Below are positions 9,071 through 17,580 of a stretch of 64,000 nt of DNA, one piece after another (the first letter of the stretch is position 1; the number at the start of each line of letters is the position of its first letter). The stretch is from Xanthomonas vesicatoria ATCC 35937 (GTDB lineage: Bacteria > Pseudomonadota > Gammaproteobacteria > Xanthomonadales > Xanthomonadaceae). The DNA lies in contig NZ_CP018725.1 of assembly GCF_001908725.1 (NCBI RefSeq), positions 1,550,001-1,614,000 on the forward strand. Direction: 5' to 3'. Made by a program: the position numbers and the translations under genes. Under the pieces are notes generated by a model that searched no databases, was not told the origin of the DNA, and saw only the letters and a list, made by a program, of their open reading frames with translations.

Positions 9071-10533
9071 GCCGGCTCCTTGCGGGTAAGCCGCGTCAGC
9101 GCGGCGGTGTCCAGATGCGTGTGCACCGCATCGGCAAGACGGTCGAGCGAGGCCTGCCGCAACGCCGCCAGATCCAGCGGCGTTGCCTGCACCAGGCCGG
9201 CCCATGCAAGCAACGCAGCCAGTGCTTGCGGGTGATCGAAGATGCCGTGCAGATAAGTACCCAGCACCTGGCCGTCGTGCGAAATGGCGCCATCGCTGCG
9301 GCCATCGTCCAGGTGCACGAGCGGCCGCGCCAATGCAGCGCCGGTGCTGAGACCGCAGTGAATTTCATAGCCACTGGCCGCCGCACCGCCCAGCGCCAGG
9401 CGCCCGTGCACGCGATGCAATTGCTTGTGCGGGTGCAACTGCGTGTCCAGGGCCAGCCAGCCCAAGCCGGCACTGCTGCCGGCCGGGCCTTCGATGCCGT
9501 CGGGGTCGTGGATCTGCTCGCCCAGCATCTGCAGGCCGCCGCAGATCCCGAGCAGCTTGCCGCCATAGCGCAGGTGGCGTGCGATGGCGGTGTCCCAGCC
9601 GTGCGTGCGCAGCCATTGCAGATCCTGACGCGTCGCCTTGCTGCCCGGCAGCACGATCAGGTCGCAGGCCGGTGGCGTCTGGCCCGGGCCGACCAGCTGC
9701 ACATCCACCTGCGGATGCGCCCGCAACGCATCCAGATCGGTGTGGTTGCTGATCCGCGGCAGCACCGGCACCACCACGCGCAACTGCGCGTGCGGCGTGT
9801 GCAGCGCCTGGCGCGGCAGCGCATCTTCGGCCTCCAGCTGCAGGCCGTGCAGATACGGCAACACGCCGAGCACCGGCTTGCCGGTCTCGCGTTCCAGCCA
9901 GTCCAGGCCCGGTTGCAGCAGCGCCAGATCGCCGCGAAATCGGTTGATGACAAACCCGACAATGCGCGCGCGCTCGCTCTCCGACAGCAAGGCCAAGGTA
10001 CCGACCAGATGCGCGAACACGCCGCCGCGGTCGATGTCGGCGATCAGGATCACCGCGCAATCCACGGCCTCGGCATAGCCCATGTTGGCGATATCGTTGG
10101 CGCGCAGATTGATCTCCGCCGGGCTGCCGGCGCCTTCCACCAGCACCACATCGAAACGCTCGACCAGCCGCGCGTGCGAGGCCAACACGGCGGCAAGCGC
10201 GGTGGCCTTGTAGGCGTGGTAGCCCACCGCATCCAGCGTGGCGGCCGGGTGTCCATGCACGATCACCTGCGCGCCGGTGTCGCTGTTGGGTTTGAGCAAC
10301 ACCGGGTTGAAATCGGTGTGCGGCTCCAGCCCGCAGGCCTGCGCCTGTACCGCCTGCGCGCGGCCGATCTCGCCACCGTCGACGGTGACCGCAGAGTTCA
10401 GCGCCATGTTCTGCGGCTTGAACGGCGCCACCGCCACGCCCTGGCGGTGCAACCAGCGGCACAGCGCGGCCACCAGCGTGCTCTTGCCGGCGTCGGAGGT
10501 GCAGCCCTGCACCATCAACACGCGCGCGCTCAC
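9058..10533 (-). CDS. cobQ: cobyric acid synthase (glutamine-hydrolysing)
   Basis: A 491-residue CobQ/CbiP-family amidase that adds four amide groups to adenosylcobyrinic acid a,c-diamide. The N-terminal half is a dethiobiotin-synthase-like ATPase fold ([15 protein letters not shown]-loop, [10 protein letters not shown]). The C-terminal half is a class I glutamine amidotransferase with the nucleophile region [10 protein letters not shown] and a late YLHGIFD histidine. The gene overlaps the cobD stop by four bases at its start and cobU by 13 at its end. It is a de novo/late-pathway enzyme that pure cobinamide salvage does not need. Confidence 0.94.
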   Translation of the reverse strand: MSARVLMVQGCTSDAGKSTLVAALCRWLHRQGVAVAPFKPQNMALNSAVTVDGGEIGRAQAVQAQACGLEPHTDFNPVLLKPNSDTGAQVIVHGHPAATLDAVGYHAYKATALAAVLASHARLVERFDVVLVEGAGSPAEINLRANDIANMGYAEAVDCAVILIADIDRGGVFAHLVGTLALLSESERARIVGFVINRFRGDLALLQPGLDWLERETGKPVLGVLPYLHGLQLEAEDALPRQALHTPHAQLRVVVPVLPRISNHTDLDALRAHPQVDVQLVGPGQTPPACDLIVLPGSKATRQDLQWLRTHGWDTAIARHLRYGGKLLGICGGLQMLGEQIHDPDGIEGPAGSSAGLGWLALDTQLHPHKQLHRVHGRLALGGAAASGYEIHCGLSTGAALARPLVHLDDGRSDGAISHDGQVLGTYLHGIFDHPQALAALLAWAGLVQATPLDLAALRQASLDRLADAVHTHLDTAALTRLTRKEPACGS

Positions 10534-11513
10534 GCCACTACCTCGCCTAACGCCGCATCCAGGCGCGCTTCGGCAGCCGCATCAGGCGGCAGACCGAAGC
10601 GCAGGCTGGCCGGGGTCTCGAACAGGCGGGTCAGGATGCCGCGTTGGGCCAGCGCCGCATGCAATGCCGCTGCGTCGTCGCGTCGACACCATTGAAAAAA
10701 CGCAGTGCCTGCGGTGGGCGCGATCGCGTGGCGGCGCAACACCTGCGCAAGCCGTTGCGATGCGGCATGCAGGCGTTCGCGGGCCTGTGCGTGCCACTGC
10801 GTATCTGCCAGTGCCTGCTGCAGCGCCCAACGGGTGGGGCCGCTCACGGTCCACGGCCCCAGCTGCTCGCGCAGGGCATCCAGCAGCTGCGGCTGCGCGC
10901 ACACGAACCCGGCCCGAGCACCGGCCATGCCGAAGAACTTGCCGACCGAGCGCAGCACGATCAAGCCCGGCTGCAGCGACTGCGCGCACACGCTGTCGTG
11001 CGGTGTGGCATCCATGAAGGCTTCGTCGATCAGCAACCAACCGCCGCGCGCCGCCAGACGCGCATGCAGCTGCAGCAGCACTTCGCCATCGAAGGTCTCC
11101 GCACCCGGGTTGTTGGGATGGATCAGCACCACCACGTCGAAGATCTCCGCCGCCTGCAACAACGCGCCCGACGGCAGCGGCACGACGGTATGGCCGGCAC
11201 GTCGCCACGCGTGCGCGTGTTCGGCATACCCGGGCGTCAGCACGCCCACACGGCTGCGGCTGCGCAGCAACGGCAAGGCCTGAATCGCCGCCTGCGAACC
11301 GGCGACCGGCAAGACGTGCGGCGTGCCGTAATAGGCTGCGGCGCTGTCGGCCAGGCCATCGTCGTCTTCCGGCAAACGCTGCCACGCCTGCTCCGGGATG
11401 ATAGGCACAGGCCAGGCGAACGGGCTCACCCCGGTGGACAGATCCAGCCAGTGCGACAGCGCAATGTCATAGGTCTGCGCGGCGCGGCGCAGGCGGCCTC
11501 CGTGTTCAAGCAT
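10530..11513 (-). CDS. cobD: L-threonine-O-3-phosphate decarboxylase (CobD; called CobC in Pseudomonas)
   Basis: A 327-residue PLP-dependent fold-type I aminotransferase-like protein. It begins [15 protein letters not shown], as in CobD, then shows [13 protein letters not shown], an IHPNNPGA substrate/cofactor loop, LIDEAFMD, and the PLP lysine in [16 protein letters not shown]. The family makes (R)-1-amino-2-propanol phosphate from threonine phosphate, the linker attached by CbiB, whose gene lies immediately upstream. Its stop overlaps the cobQ ATG (10530-10533). The symbol is ambiguous because the cobC and cobD names are swapped between nomenclatures. Confidence 0.9.
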   Translation of the reverse strand: MLEHGGRLRRAAQTYDIALSHWLDLSTGVSPFAWPVPIIPEQAWQRLPEDDDGLADSAAAYYGTPHVLPVAGSQAAIQALPLLRSRSRVGVLTPGYAEHAHAWRRAGHTVVPLPSGALLQAAEIFDVVVLIHPNNPGAETFDGEVLLQLHARLAARGGWLLIDEAFMDATPHDSVCAQSLQPGLIVLRSVGKFFGMAGARAGFVCAQPQLLDALREQLGPWTVSGPTRWALQQALADTQWHAQARERLHAASQRLAQVLRRHAIAPTAGTAFFQWCRRDDAAALHAALAQRGILTRLFETPASLRFGLPPDAAAEARLDAALGEVVA

Positions 11514-11597
11514 GAGTGGCTCCGGATGAGGATGCGTGACTGCAGACAGCCTGCCGATGGTCGGCGCGTGGCGTGCGCGCGAAGGAGGTGCGGCCCG

Positions 11598-12509
11598 TCA
11601 TGGCGGCGGCGCCAATGCCAGTGCGCCGAGCAACAACCACAGCAGCACACCGGCACGCACCAGCAACAGCGCACGGCGCACGCTACCGGCGCTGGCCGGC
11701 AGTCCCGCGCCCAGCGGTGGCCGTGTCTGCCAGTGGCCGTGGTACGGTGCCGGCCCACCCAACTGCACCTGCAGCGCACCGGCACCGGCCGCCATCACCG
11801 GACCGGCGTTGGGGCTTTTCCAGCCGCGTCCCTGCTGCCAGGCGCAGCGCATGGCGGAAAGGCTGCGACCGAGCAGCGCGTAGGTCAGGGCGGTGAGGCG
11901 CGCGGGCAGCCAATTGAACACATCGTCCAGACGCGCCGCTGCCCAGCCGAAGTTGGCGTAACGTGGCGTGCGATAGCCCCACATCGCATCCAGCGTATTG
12001 GAGAGCCGATACAACACTGCTCCCGGCGCGCCAAGCAGCACACCCCAGAACAGCGCGGCGAACACTGCATCGCTGCCGTTTTCCAGCACCGACTCGGTCG
12101 CTGCAGCGGCAATCTGGGTGGCATCGAGCGCGGCAGTGTCGCGACTGACGATGCGGCCCACGGCCACACGTGCCGCTGCCAGATCGTGGGCCCGCAACGC
12201 GTCGATCACCGGCTGCGCATGTTCGCCCAGGCTGCGCAATCCCAGTGCCAGGTAAAGCATGACGGCGGCAAAGGCGGTTGCCGCCCACACCGACCACCAC
12301 CACAGCAGCATTTGCAGCGCTGCGGCCAGGAGCGTCCATGGCACCACCGCCGCGCACCATGCAAGCACGCCTGCGCCACGACGGTCGCGGTACAGGCGTG
12401 CCTCCACGCGCCGGGCCCAGTGGCCGAACAGCACCAGCGGATGCCCGCGCCGCGCCTCACCCAGCAGCAGATCCAGCAACACGGCCCCAGCGGCAATCAG
12501 CAGCGCCAT
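11598..12509 (-). CDS. cbiB: adenosylcobinamide-phosphate synthase (CbiB; CobD in Pseudomonas nomenclature)
   Basis: A 303-residue integral membrane protein that attaches aminopropanol phosphate to cobyric acid. Family motifs are [17 protein letters not shown] at the N-terminus, the [15 protein letters not shown] block and [20 protein letters not shown] in the C-terminal third. About five hydrophobic segments are seen. The ATG at 12509 was chosen because the family begins with this hydrophobic helix; the 16 residues encoded upstream in frame are not family-like. The neighbouring cobD makes its substrate. A gap of 84 bp separates it from cobD, the largest gap in this part of the operon. Confidence 0.92.
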   Translation of the reverse strand: MALLIAAGAVLLDLLLGEARRGHPLVLFGHWARRVEARLYRDRRGAGVLAWCAAVVPWTLLAAALQMLLWWWSVWAATAFAAVMLYLALGLRSLGEHAQPVIDALRAHDLAAARVAVGRIVSRDTAALDATQIAAAATESVLENGSDAVFAALFWGVLLGAPGAVLYRLSNTLDAMWGYRTPRYANFGWAAARLDDVFNWLPARLTALTYALLGRSLSAMRCAWQQGRGWKSPNAGPVMAAGAGALQVQLGGPAPYHGHWQTRPPLGAGLPASAGSVRRALLLVRAGVLLWLLLGALALAPPP

Positions 12510-12581
12510 GACATCACGCCCTGTGGCAGTGCAGGCAACACGCCGATGCCGCTGCAAGGCAGTGCGGGCGCGTGGTCATGC

Positions 12582-13193
12582 CTACAGCTCGATGCCGAGC
12601 TGCGCCTTGATGCCGGCGTTGAAGGCATGCTTGATCAGGCGCATCTCGGTGACGGTATCGGCAACCTCGATCAACCCGGCCGGCGCACCGCGCCCGGTGA
12701 TCACCACATGCTGCCCCGGCGGACGCGCGGCCACCGCCGCAAGCACCTCGTCCAGCGCGATGTAGTCCTTGACCAGGGCGATGTTGAGCTCATCCAGCAA
12801 TACGAAGTCGTAGCGCGCATCGGCCAGCATGCCGCGCGCCAGATGCCAGGCCGCCTGCGCGGCGGCGATATCCAGCGCGCGGTCCTGGGTTTCCCAGGTA
12901 AAGCCTTCGCCCATCACGTGGTAGTCGAGCAAGTCCGGAAACCGGCGGAAGAAGGCTTCTTCGCCGGTGGAAAACGTGCCCTTGATGAATTGCACCACGC
13001 CGCAATACAGGCCGTGCCCGAGCGAGCGTGCCAGCATGCCGAAGCCGGACGAACTCTTGCCCTTGCCGTTGCCGGTATTGACCAGCAGCACGCCACGGTC
13101 GATCACCGCACGCGCGATGCGTCGGTCCACCAGCTCCTTCTTGCGCTGTGCGCGTTCGCGGTAATGCGCGTCGTCGTGCTCGGGGGTGTTCAT
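12582..13193 (-). CDS. cobO: cob(I)yrinic acid a,c-diamide adenosyltransferase (CobO/BtuR/CobA type)
   Basis: A 203-residue corrinoid adenosyltransferase that transfers 5'-deoxyadenosyl from ATP to Co(I) corrinoids. The P-loop NTGNGKGKSSS occupies residues about 39-49, with VVQFIKG, a WETQDR-type block, and LLDELNIAL (Walker B-like) further on. It begins MNTPEHDDAHYRERAQRKKE, which resembles CobO N-termini that cap the active site. The ATG at 13193 overlaps the stop of the upstream membrane gene (ATGA, 13190-13193), which links that uncharacterised gene directly to B12 metabolism. Confidence 0.93.
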   Translation of the reverse strand: MNTPEHDDAHYRERAQRKKELVDRRIARAVIDRGVLLVNTGNGKGKSSSGFGMLARSLGHGLYCGVVQFIKGTFSTGEEAFFRRFPDLLDYHVMGEGFTWETQDRALDIAAAQAAWHLARGMLADARYDFVLLDELNIALVKDYIALDEVLAAVAARPPGQHVVITGRGAPAGLIEVADTVTEMRLIKHAFNAGIKAQLGIEL

Positions 13194-13801
13194 GCGCGTA
13201 CTCCAATCGGGTGACGTTCGGCGATGCCACGCAGTACGGCCAGCAGCGCGTAGGCGAAGCCGACATAGCCTGCCAGCGTGCCGAGTGCCTGCGGATAATA
13301 GTCCGGCACGCGCGCGACAAACCCGCCCAGCGTGGCCTGCGGATAACGGCCGGACAAGAAGTAGAAGCCGCCCTTGGAGAGCAGATACGCCAGGCTGCCG
13401 CTGAGCAGCACGGCGCACAGCAGGCGAGCGGTATCGCGCCAGGCAGCGCGCTGCGGCTGCATGGCAGACATACGCCCGCCCAACCACAATGCCGCATACG
13501 CCAACGCCAGCGCCCAATAGGCCGGCGACAGACACCAATCGCTGATGCTGCCGGACACAAGGCCGATCAGATCCAGCGCAGACGCCACCCCGAACAGCAG
13601 CGGCAACATCCACCGGGGGCGCAGCAAGGCACCGGCCAGAAAGAACACCGCCCATGAAGCGCTGGGCAATGCATCCACACTGGCGACATGCTCGCCGCGC
13701 GTGCACACCATCAGCAGCACCAGTGCGCTCCCGCAGCCCCCTGCCGCAGCGCCTTGCAGTGGCGCGCGTGCCGGCGCGCCAGTGTGCCGCGCACCCGTCA
13801 C
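13190..13801 (-). CDS. uncharacterised membrane protein in the B12 operon (copy 2 of a tandem paralog pair)
   Basis: A 203-residue protein with about five hydrophobic segments and no assigned domain. It shares the sequence of motifs of the gene just upstream: a small-residue/FFL helix (ASWAVFFLAGALLR), SDWCLSPAYWALALAYAALW followed by a GGR motif, then LLSKGGFYFLSGRYP. The GTG at 13801 overlaps the preceding stop (GTGA, 13798-13801) after a CTGGAG sequence. A longer ATG version from 13867 is possible but would overlap 70 bp. Its own stop overlaps the cobO start. Uptake of cobalt or corrinoid at the inner membrane is a reasonable guess from context, not shown by sequence. Confidence 0.75.
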   Translation of the reverse strand: MTGARHTGAPARAPLQGAAAGGCGSALVLLMVCTRGEHVASVDALPSASWAVFFLAGALLRPRWMLPLLFGVASALDLIGLVSGSISDWCLSPAYWALALAYAALWLGGRMSAMQPQRAAWRDTARLLCAVLLSGSLAYLLSKGGFYFLSGRYPQATLGGFVARVPDYYPQALGTLAGYVGFAYALLAVLRGIAERHPIGVRA

Positions 13802-14391
13802 GACCGCTCCAGCGGGGCCGATAACCGCGCCGCAGTGCGCGCTCGGCGCCAGCGCAACACGCACCACGCGCCGGCAAGCGCAACCGCCAGATACAGCGCG
13901 GTGCTACGCACGAACAACGGGCCCCATTGCACTACGCGCTGCAGATACTGCGCCCAGTGCGGCTCGGCATAGCGCCCACCCCACCAGTAGAACGCGCCGT
14001 TGGAGATCAGGAACGACACCACCGCGGCCAAGCTGCCCAACCCCCACGCCATGCACAACGACCTTGCATCCGGGCGCAGGCGCGCGTGAAACGCACGCCC
14101 GGCGTACCACAGCACCCCGTACGCCAACGGCAGCACCGCATAGGCAGGGGTGATGCAGAAGTCGCTGACGCCGGCCAGCGTGACCGCCGCCCAATCGATC
14201 GCCACCGACAACACCAGCAGGGCCACGAAAAACGCATGCCGTCGCACCGCCAAGCCGCCCAGAAAGAACGCCGCCATCGATGCATCCGGCAGATGCAGCC
14301 AGTCGCCGACGTGGTGAAAGCGGGTGGCGGTCATCGCCACCAGCAAGGTGAGAAAGACAGCGCGTTCGGCGGGACGGGAGAGCGGGGTCAT
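13798..14391 (-). CDS. uncharacterised membrane protein in the B12 operon (copy 1 of a tandem paralog pair)
   Basis: A 197-residue predicted inner-membrane protein with about five hydrophobic stretches. It mirrors its downstream neighbour: PDASMAAFFLGGLAVRR, SDFCITPAYAVLPLAYGVLW, and LISNGAFYWWGGRYAEP near the C-terminus. The conserved SD-x-C-xx-PAY and FY-xxx-GRY motifs suggest a functional core rather than chance hydrophobicity. The ATG at 14391 is preceded by AAAGGAA. It follows btuB by 248 bp in the same direction and heads the coupled string that runs through cobS. No ABC-type BtuCD is encoded nearby, so an alternative importer role can be proposed but not claimed. Confidence 0.75.
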   Translation of the reverse strand: MTPLSRPAERAVFLTLLVAMTATRFHHVGDWLHLPDASMAAFFLGGLAVRRHAFFVALLVLSVAIDWAAVTLAGVSDFCITPAYAVLPLAYGVLWYAGRAFHARLRPDARSLCMAWGLGSLAAVVSFLISNGAFYWWGGRYAEPHWAQYLQRVVQWGPLFVRSTALYLAVALAGAWCVLRWRRARTAARLSAPLERS

Positions 14392-14639
14392 CGGTGTTCC
14401 TTTGAAGACGGACGCAGATGCGCTAGCGGTGGAGACAGGCAACCGGTGGATGCTGCAGTGGACGAGTGGTGCATGACTACCGATGCTGCTGGGTCATCGG
14501 CGGCACGATTGCAGCCGTATCTTCATTGATACCGCGCAGCGCCGTACTGTCGCCAGTCCGTGCAACTGCGCGATGTTGCGACCGCTCGCCACCGGCCGCA
14601 TGCATCCCACCATCGCACATCGCATCGGCTGCCCGCGCG

Positions 14640-16514
14640 TCACTGCGCCTGGTAGCGGAAGGTGAGCAGATAATTGCGCCCCGGCTGGGCATACCAGCGT
14701 GCGGTCTCGTACTGGCGGTCGAACACGTTGTTTGCGGTGAACTGCACCTTCCAGTCCGCAGTGATCGCATAGCTCACGCGCAGATCCAGCAGGCCGTAAC
14801 CGGCCAGCCGCTCGGTGTTGGCCAGATCGTCGTACCGTTTGCCGGAACCGAACAGACTCGCCCCGACACCAAACGCGCCGAAACTGCGGTCGGCATCGAT
14901 GCGCCCGCTCTGCCGCGCGCGCCGCGGCAACCAGTTGCCGTGATTGACTTCGCCATCGGCCTGCGGCTGCAGCCAGGTCAGCACGCTGCGCAGGGTCCAG
15001 CCGGCCAGCTCGGTGTCGTAGCCCGCTTCCACACCGCGGATGCGTGCCTGGTCGATGTTGTTCGGTTGCCCGAACGGATGGGCGGCATCCACCAGCGACG
15101 CGTCGTAGGCGATCAGATCGTCGATACGGGTCTGGAAGGCATTGAGCGTCCAGGTGCCCCAGTCGTAGCTGCCGCGCAGGCCCAGCTCGGCGCTCTTGGA
15201 GGTCTCCGGCCCCAGCAGCGGGTTGCCGTAATCGGGGTAGTACAACTCGTTGAAGGTGGGCGCCTTGAACGCGGTGCCGTAGCTCGCGGTCAGGCGCAGA
15301 TGCTCGGCGAAATCCCAGCCCCACAACAGGCTGCCGGTGGTCTTGCCGCCGAACTGGCTGTTGTCGTTGCGCCGCAGGCTGGCCTGCAGCGACTGGCGAC
15401 CGAAGCTCTGCTGCCACTGCGTAAAGGCGGCGCGGTCGATGCGGCTGTCGGCATCGTAGGTGTCGCTGCTGGCGATGGCATCGCGCTGCCAGTCGAAACC
15501 GACCGTGAGCAGGCCCGGCCCGGTGTTGACGTCGGCCTGCAGCGAGCCCTGCTTGCGGCGCGTGTCGTAGGTCGATAGGTAGACGCCTTCGTAATAGCTA
15601 TCGCTCAGATCGGCGCTGCTGCCCAGGCTGGCGGTGAACTTCAGCGCGTCGCTGGGCGCATAGCGCACGCGCCCGCCCACGGCCTGCTGCACGCCCTTGG
15701 ACAGATTGCCACCGAAGGCAGAGCCGTCGTATTCGTTGCGGCTCTGCGCGCGCAACGCGTGCACATCGGCATCCCACTGGCGATTGAAGCGCCAGCCGCC
15801 CTGCACGCTCAACGAATCGTTGCGATAACCGTCGCGGTCCGGATCGTAGGCACTGGAGCTAGTGTCCAGATACGCATTGATGCCATCGGTTTCGTCATGC
15901 ACGGCATTGACCGAATACCAGCCGCCGGCCTCGCTCAGATCGCCCTGGCTGCGCCCGGCGACACCGGCGCCATAACGGCGCGCCTGGTCGCTGCCGGCCG
16001 CCACGCTTAGCGTCGGTACGAAGCTGCCTTGCGGGCGACGGGTAAAGATCTGGATCACCCCGCCAAGCGCCTCGGAGCCATACAGGCTGGAAAACGGCCC
16101 GCGCACGATTTCGATGCGCTCGATCTGCTCGACCGGCAGATCCTGCAATGCCGCGCCACCGGCTGTGGCCGAGCCGATGCGTACGCCGTCGATCAGCACC
16201 ACCAGATGATCCGACTCGGTGCCGCGCAGGAACAGCGAGGTCGCCTTGCCAGGGCCACCGTTGTTGGCCAGCGACACGCCGGCCTCGCCACGCAGCAGAT
16301 CCTGCAATGCGGTGACCTGGCGGCGCTCGATCTGCACGCGGTCGATCACGGTAACCGGCGCCAGCGTCTGGTCCTGGGTCTGCGCGGTCCGCGAGGCGGT
16401 CACCACCACCTCATCGAGATCGATGGCGGCCTCGGCTTGGGCCAGGTTGGCCACGCACAGCGACAACCCCACGGCCAGCACGGCGCGACGCGGCAAAACG
16501 GAAAAAACGGACAT
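14640..16514 (-). CDS. btuB: TonB-dependent vitamin B12 receptor, BtuB-like
   Basis: A 624-residue outer-membrane receptor. It has a signal peptide (about 1-27, ending NLAQA) and a TonB box region LDEVVVTAS (about 33-41). The plug domain contains VTALQDLLRGEAGVSL, SLFLRGTESDHLVVLIDGVR and RIEIVRGPFSSLYGSEALGG. A C-terminal beta-barrel ends in YLLTFRYQAQ. The size and plug match BtuB of E. coli and Pseudomonas. The decisive context is the cobalamin riboswitch about 135 bp upstream and the cob genes downstream. It should import cobalamin and cobinamide with TonB energy. Confidence 0.93.
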   Translation of the reverse strand: MSVFSVLPRRAVLAVGLSLCVANLAQAEAAIDLDEVVVTASRTAQTQDQTLAPVTVIDRVQIERRQVTALQDLLRGEAGVSLANNGGPGKATSLFLRGTESDHLVVLIDGVRIGSATAGGAALQDLPVEQIERIEIVRGPFSSLYGSEALGGVIQIFTRRPQGSFVPTLSVAAGSDQARRYGAGVAGRSQGDLSEAGGWYSVNAVHDETDGINAYLDTSSSAYDPDRDGYRNDSLSVQGGWRFNRQWDADVHALRAQSRNEYDGSAFGGNLSKGVQQAVGGRVRYAPSDALKFTASLGSSADLSDSYYEGVYLSTYDTRRKQGSLQADVNTGPGLLTVGFDWQRDAIASSDTYDADSRIDRAAFTQWQQSFGRQSLQASLRRNDNSQFGGKTTGSLLWGWDFAEHLRLTASYGTAFKAPTFNELYYPDYGNPLLGPETSKSAELGLRGSYDWGTWTLNAFQTRIDDLIAYDASLVDAAHPFGQPNNIDQARIRGVEAGYDTELAGWTLRSVLTWLQPQADGEVNHGNWLPRRARQSGRIDADRSFGAFGVGASLFGSGKRYDDLANTERLAGYGLLDLRVSYAITADWKVQFTANNVFDRQYETARWYAQPGRNYLLTFRYQAQ

Positions 16515-16648
16515 CGACTGCTGCTCCTGGAACCGCGCCTACCAGCGCGGGGGCAATGGGGTCGGCAGGCAGCACGGGCCAGGCGTCCGATGCGCGAGCA
16601 CCAGATGCACAGGGCCACGCCCACCGCGTGCCGGGTCAATCCCTTTAG

Positions 16649-16837
16649 GCCGGTCTCCGGGCTCGCGAGCGGAAGCGTGTGCTTCCCGGGTCTGCGCCTT
16701 CCCATGCAGAGCACAGTGGCGTGACGTGCGGACCCTTGTCTCGCCCACCGTTGCGGGGGCAGCTCCGGACTTGCGCCTCGCCAAGGCGATGCGCGCACCG
16801 GATTCCCGTTTAAACCACCGGCTAGCCGGCAGTCACC
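16649..16837 (-). promoter_or_regulatory. cobalamin (adenosylcobalamin) riboswitch upstream of btuB
   Basis: Read on the minus strand, the element has the ordered conserved blocks of the cobalamin aptamer: GGTGACTGCC at the 5' end, GGGAATCCGGTGCG, AGCTGCCCCCGCAACGG, the B12 box GCCACTG at 16720-16714, GGGAAGGC, and a closing GAGCCCGGAGACCGGCC. It ends about 135 nt before the btuB ATG. The class represses its downstream gene when adenosylcobalamin is bound. The expression platform (hairpin sequestering the start, or a terminator) could not be fixed by eye. The same leader may control the whole cob string if it is read through. Confidence 0.95.
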
Positions 16838-17580
16838 TCAGGGGCGCGCATGGTAGCAGGATTGGCGGCGGCGCCTCGGAGGTCCGCGGCAACCGGCGCA
16901 GCGCGTCGCCACGCGCCTAACAAGGGGTGCCAGTTCCTTCTCCGCCGCGACATTGTCCCCCGTCATGGGGAGAAGGTGGAGTGCAGCGCCGGATGAGGGT
17001 ACGAAGCCTCGCGATATATGGAAGCAGCATGCTGGGTTGCACGCATGTCCGCCACCGAGCTTCATCTCTCACATACGAATGGACTTCGCCCCCCCGTACC
17101 CTCACCCCAACCCCTCTCCCGCGGGGAGAGGGGCTTCAAGCCGTGCTTCATCGGCGTGTTGAAGATTTCCAGGTCATGGAAGCGACGTGCCGAGGCGGCA
17201 GCGTGGCTGGGGATCGGCGGAGAGCGGCACACGGAGGTGCCGCGGCGGCGAGTCAGACAGGATGTCTGACCGAGCCGAGGAGCCAGTCCCCGGCCGCGCT
17301 GCCGCCCCTGCCGAAGCCGCTACCGACAGGCATCGTGCCTCGCCGCACCCTCACCCCAGCCCCTCGCTCCGCGCCCCAGCCCGCGCCAGCGGCGCGGGCG
17401 CTCCGAGGCACGCGCGCCAATGGCGCGCAAGCCGTGCCTCATCGCCCCGCAGGGAGAGGGGCTTGTTCCCTTCTCCCATCGAAAGCATGTTCCCTTCTCC
17501 CGCCGGGACATTGCCCTTTTCCATGGGGAGAAGGTGGCGCACAGCGCCGATGAGGGTGCGAGCGAAGCCTTGTGTGCATC
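16838..17580. repeat. 743-bp intergenic region packed with palindromic Xanthomonas-type repeats
   Basis: No plausible gene was found; the open frames are low-complexity shadows. The region contains repeated modules: TTCTCC...GGGGAGAAGGTG...GGATGAGGG at about 16936-17000; CCTCACCCC...CTCTCCCGCGGGGAGAGGGG at about 17100-17133; a degenerate CCTCACCCCAGCCCC copy near 17348; and TTCTCCC...ATGGGGAGAAGGTGGCG...GATGAGGG at about 17495-17558. A short perfect inverted repeat, GTCAGACA-gga-TGTCTGAC, is at 17252-17270. The same modules recur near 36120 and 49285-49530. Confidence 0.8.

Noticed and set aside
12582..13883. A 433-codon frame ending with cobO
   Set aside because: Only the last 203 codons resemble an adenosyltransferase; the upstream part is an arginine-rich shadow of the membrane gene.
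16838..17580. Possible small genes in the repeat-rich region after the riboswitch
   Set aside because: The frames are produced by palindromic repeats and have neither starts nor family motifs.
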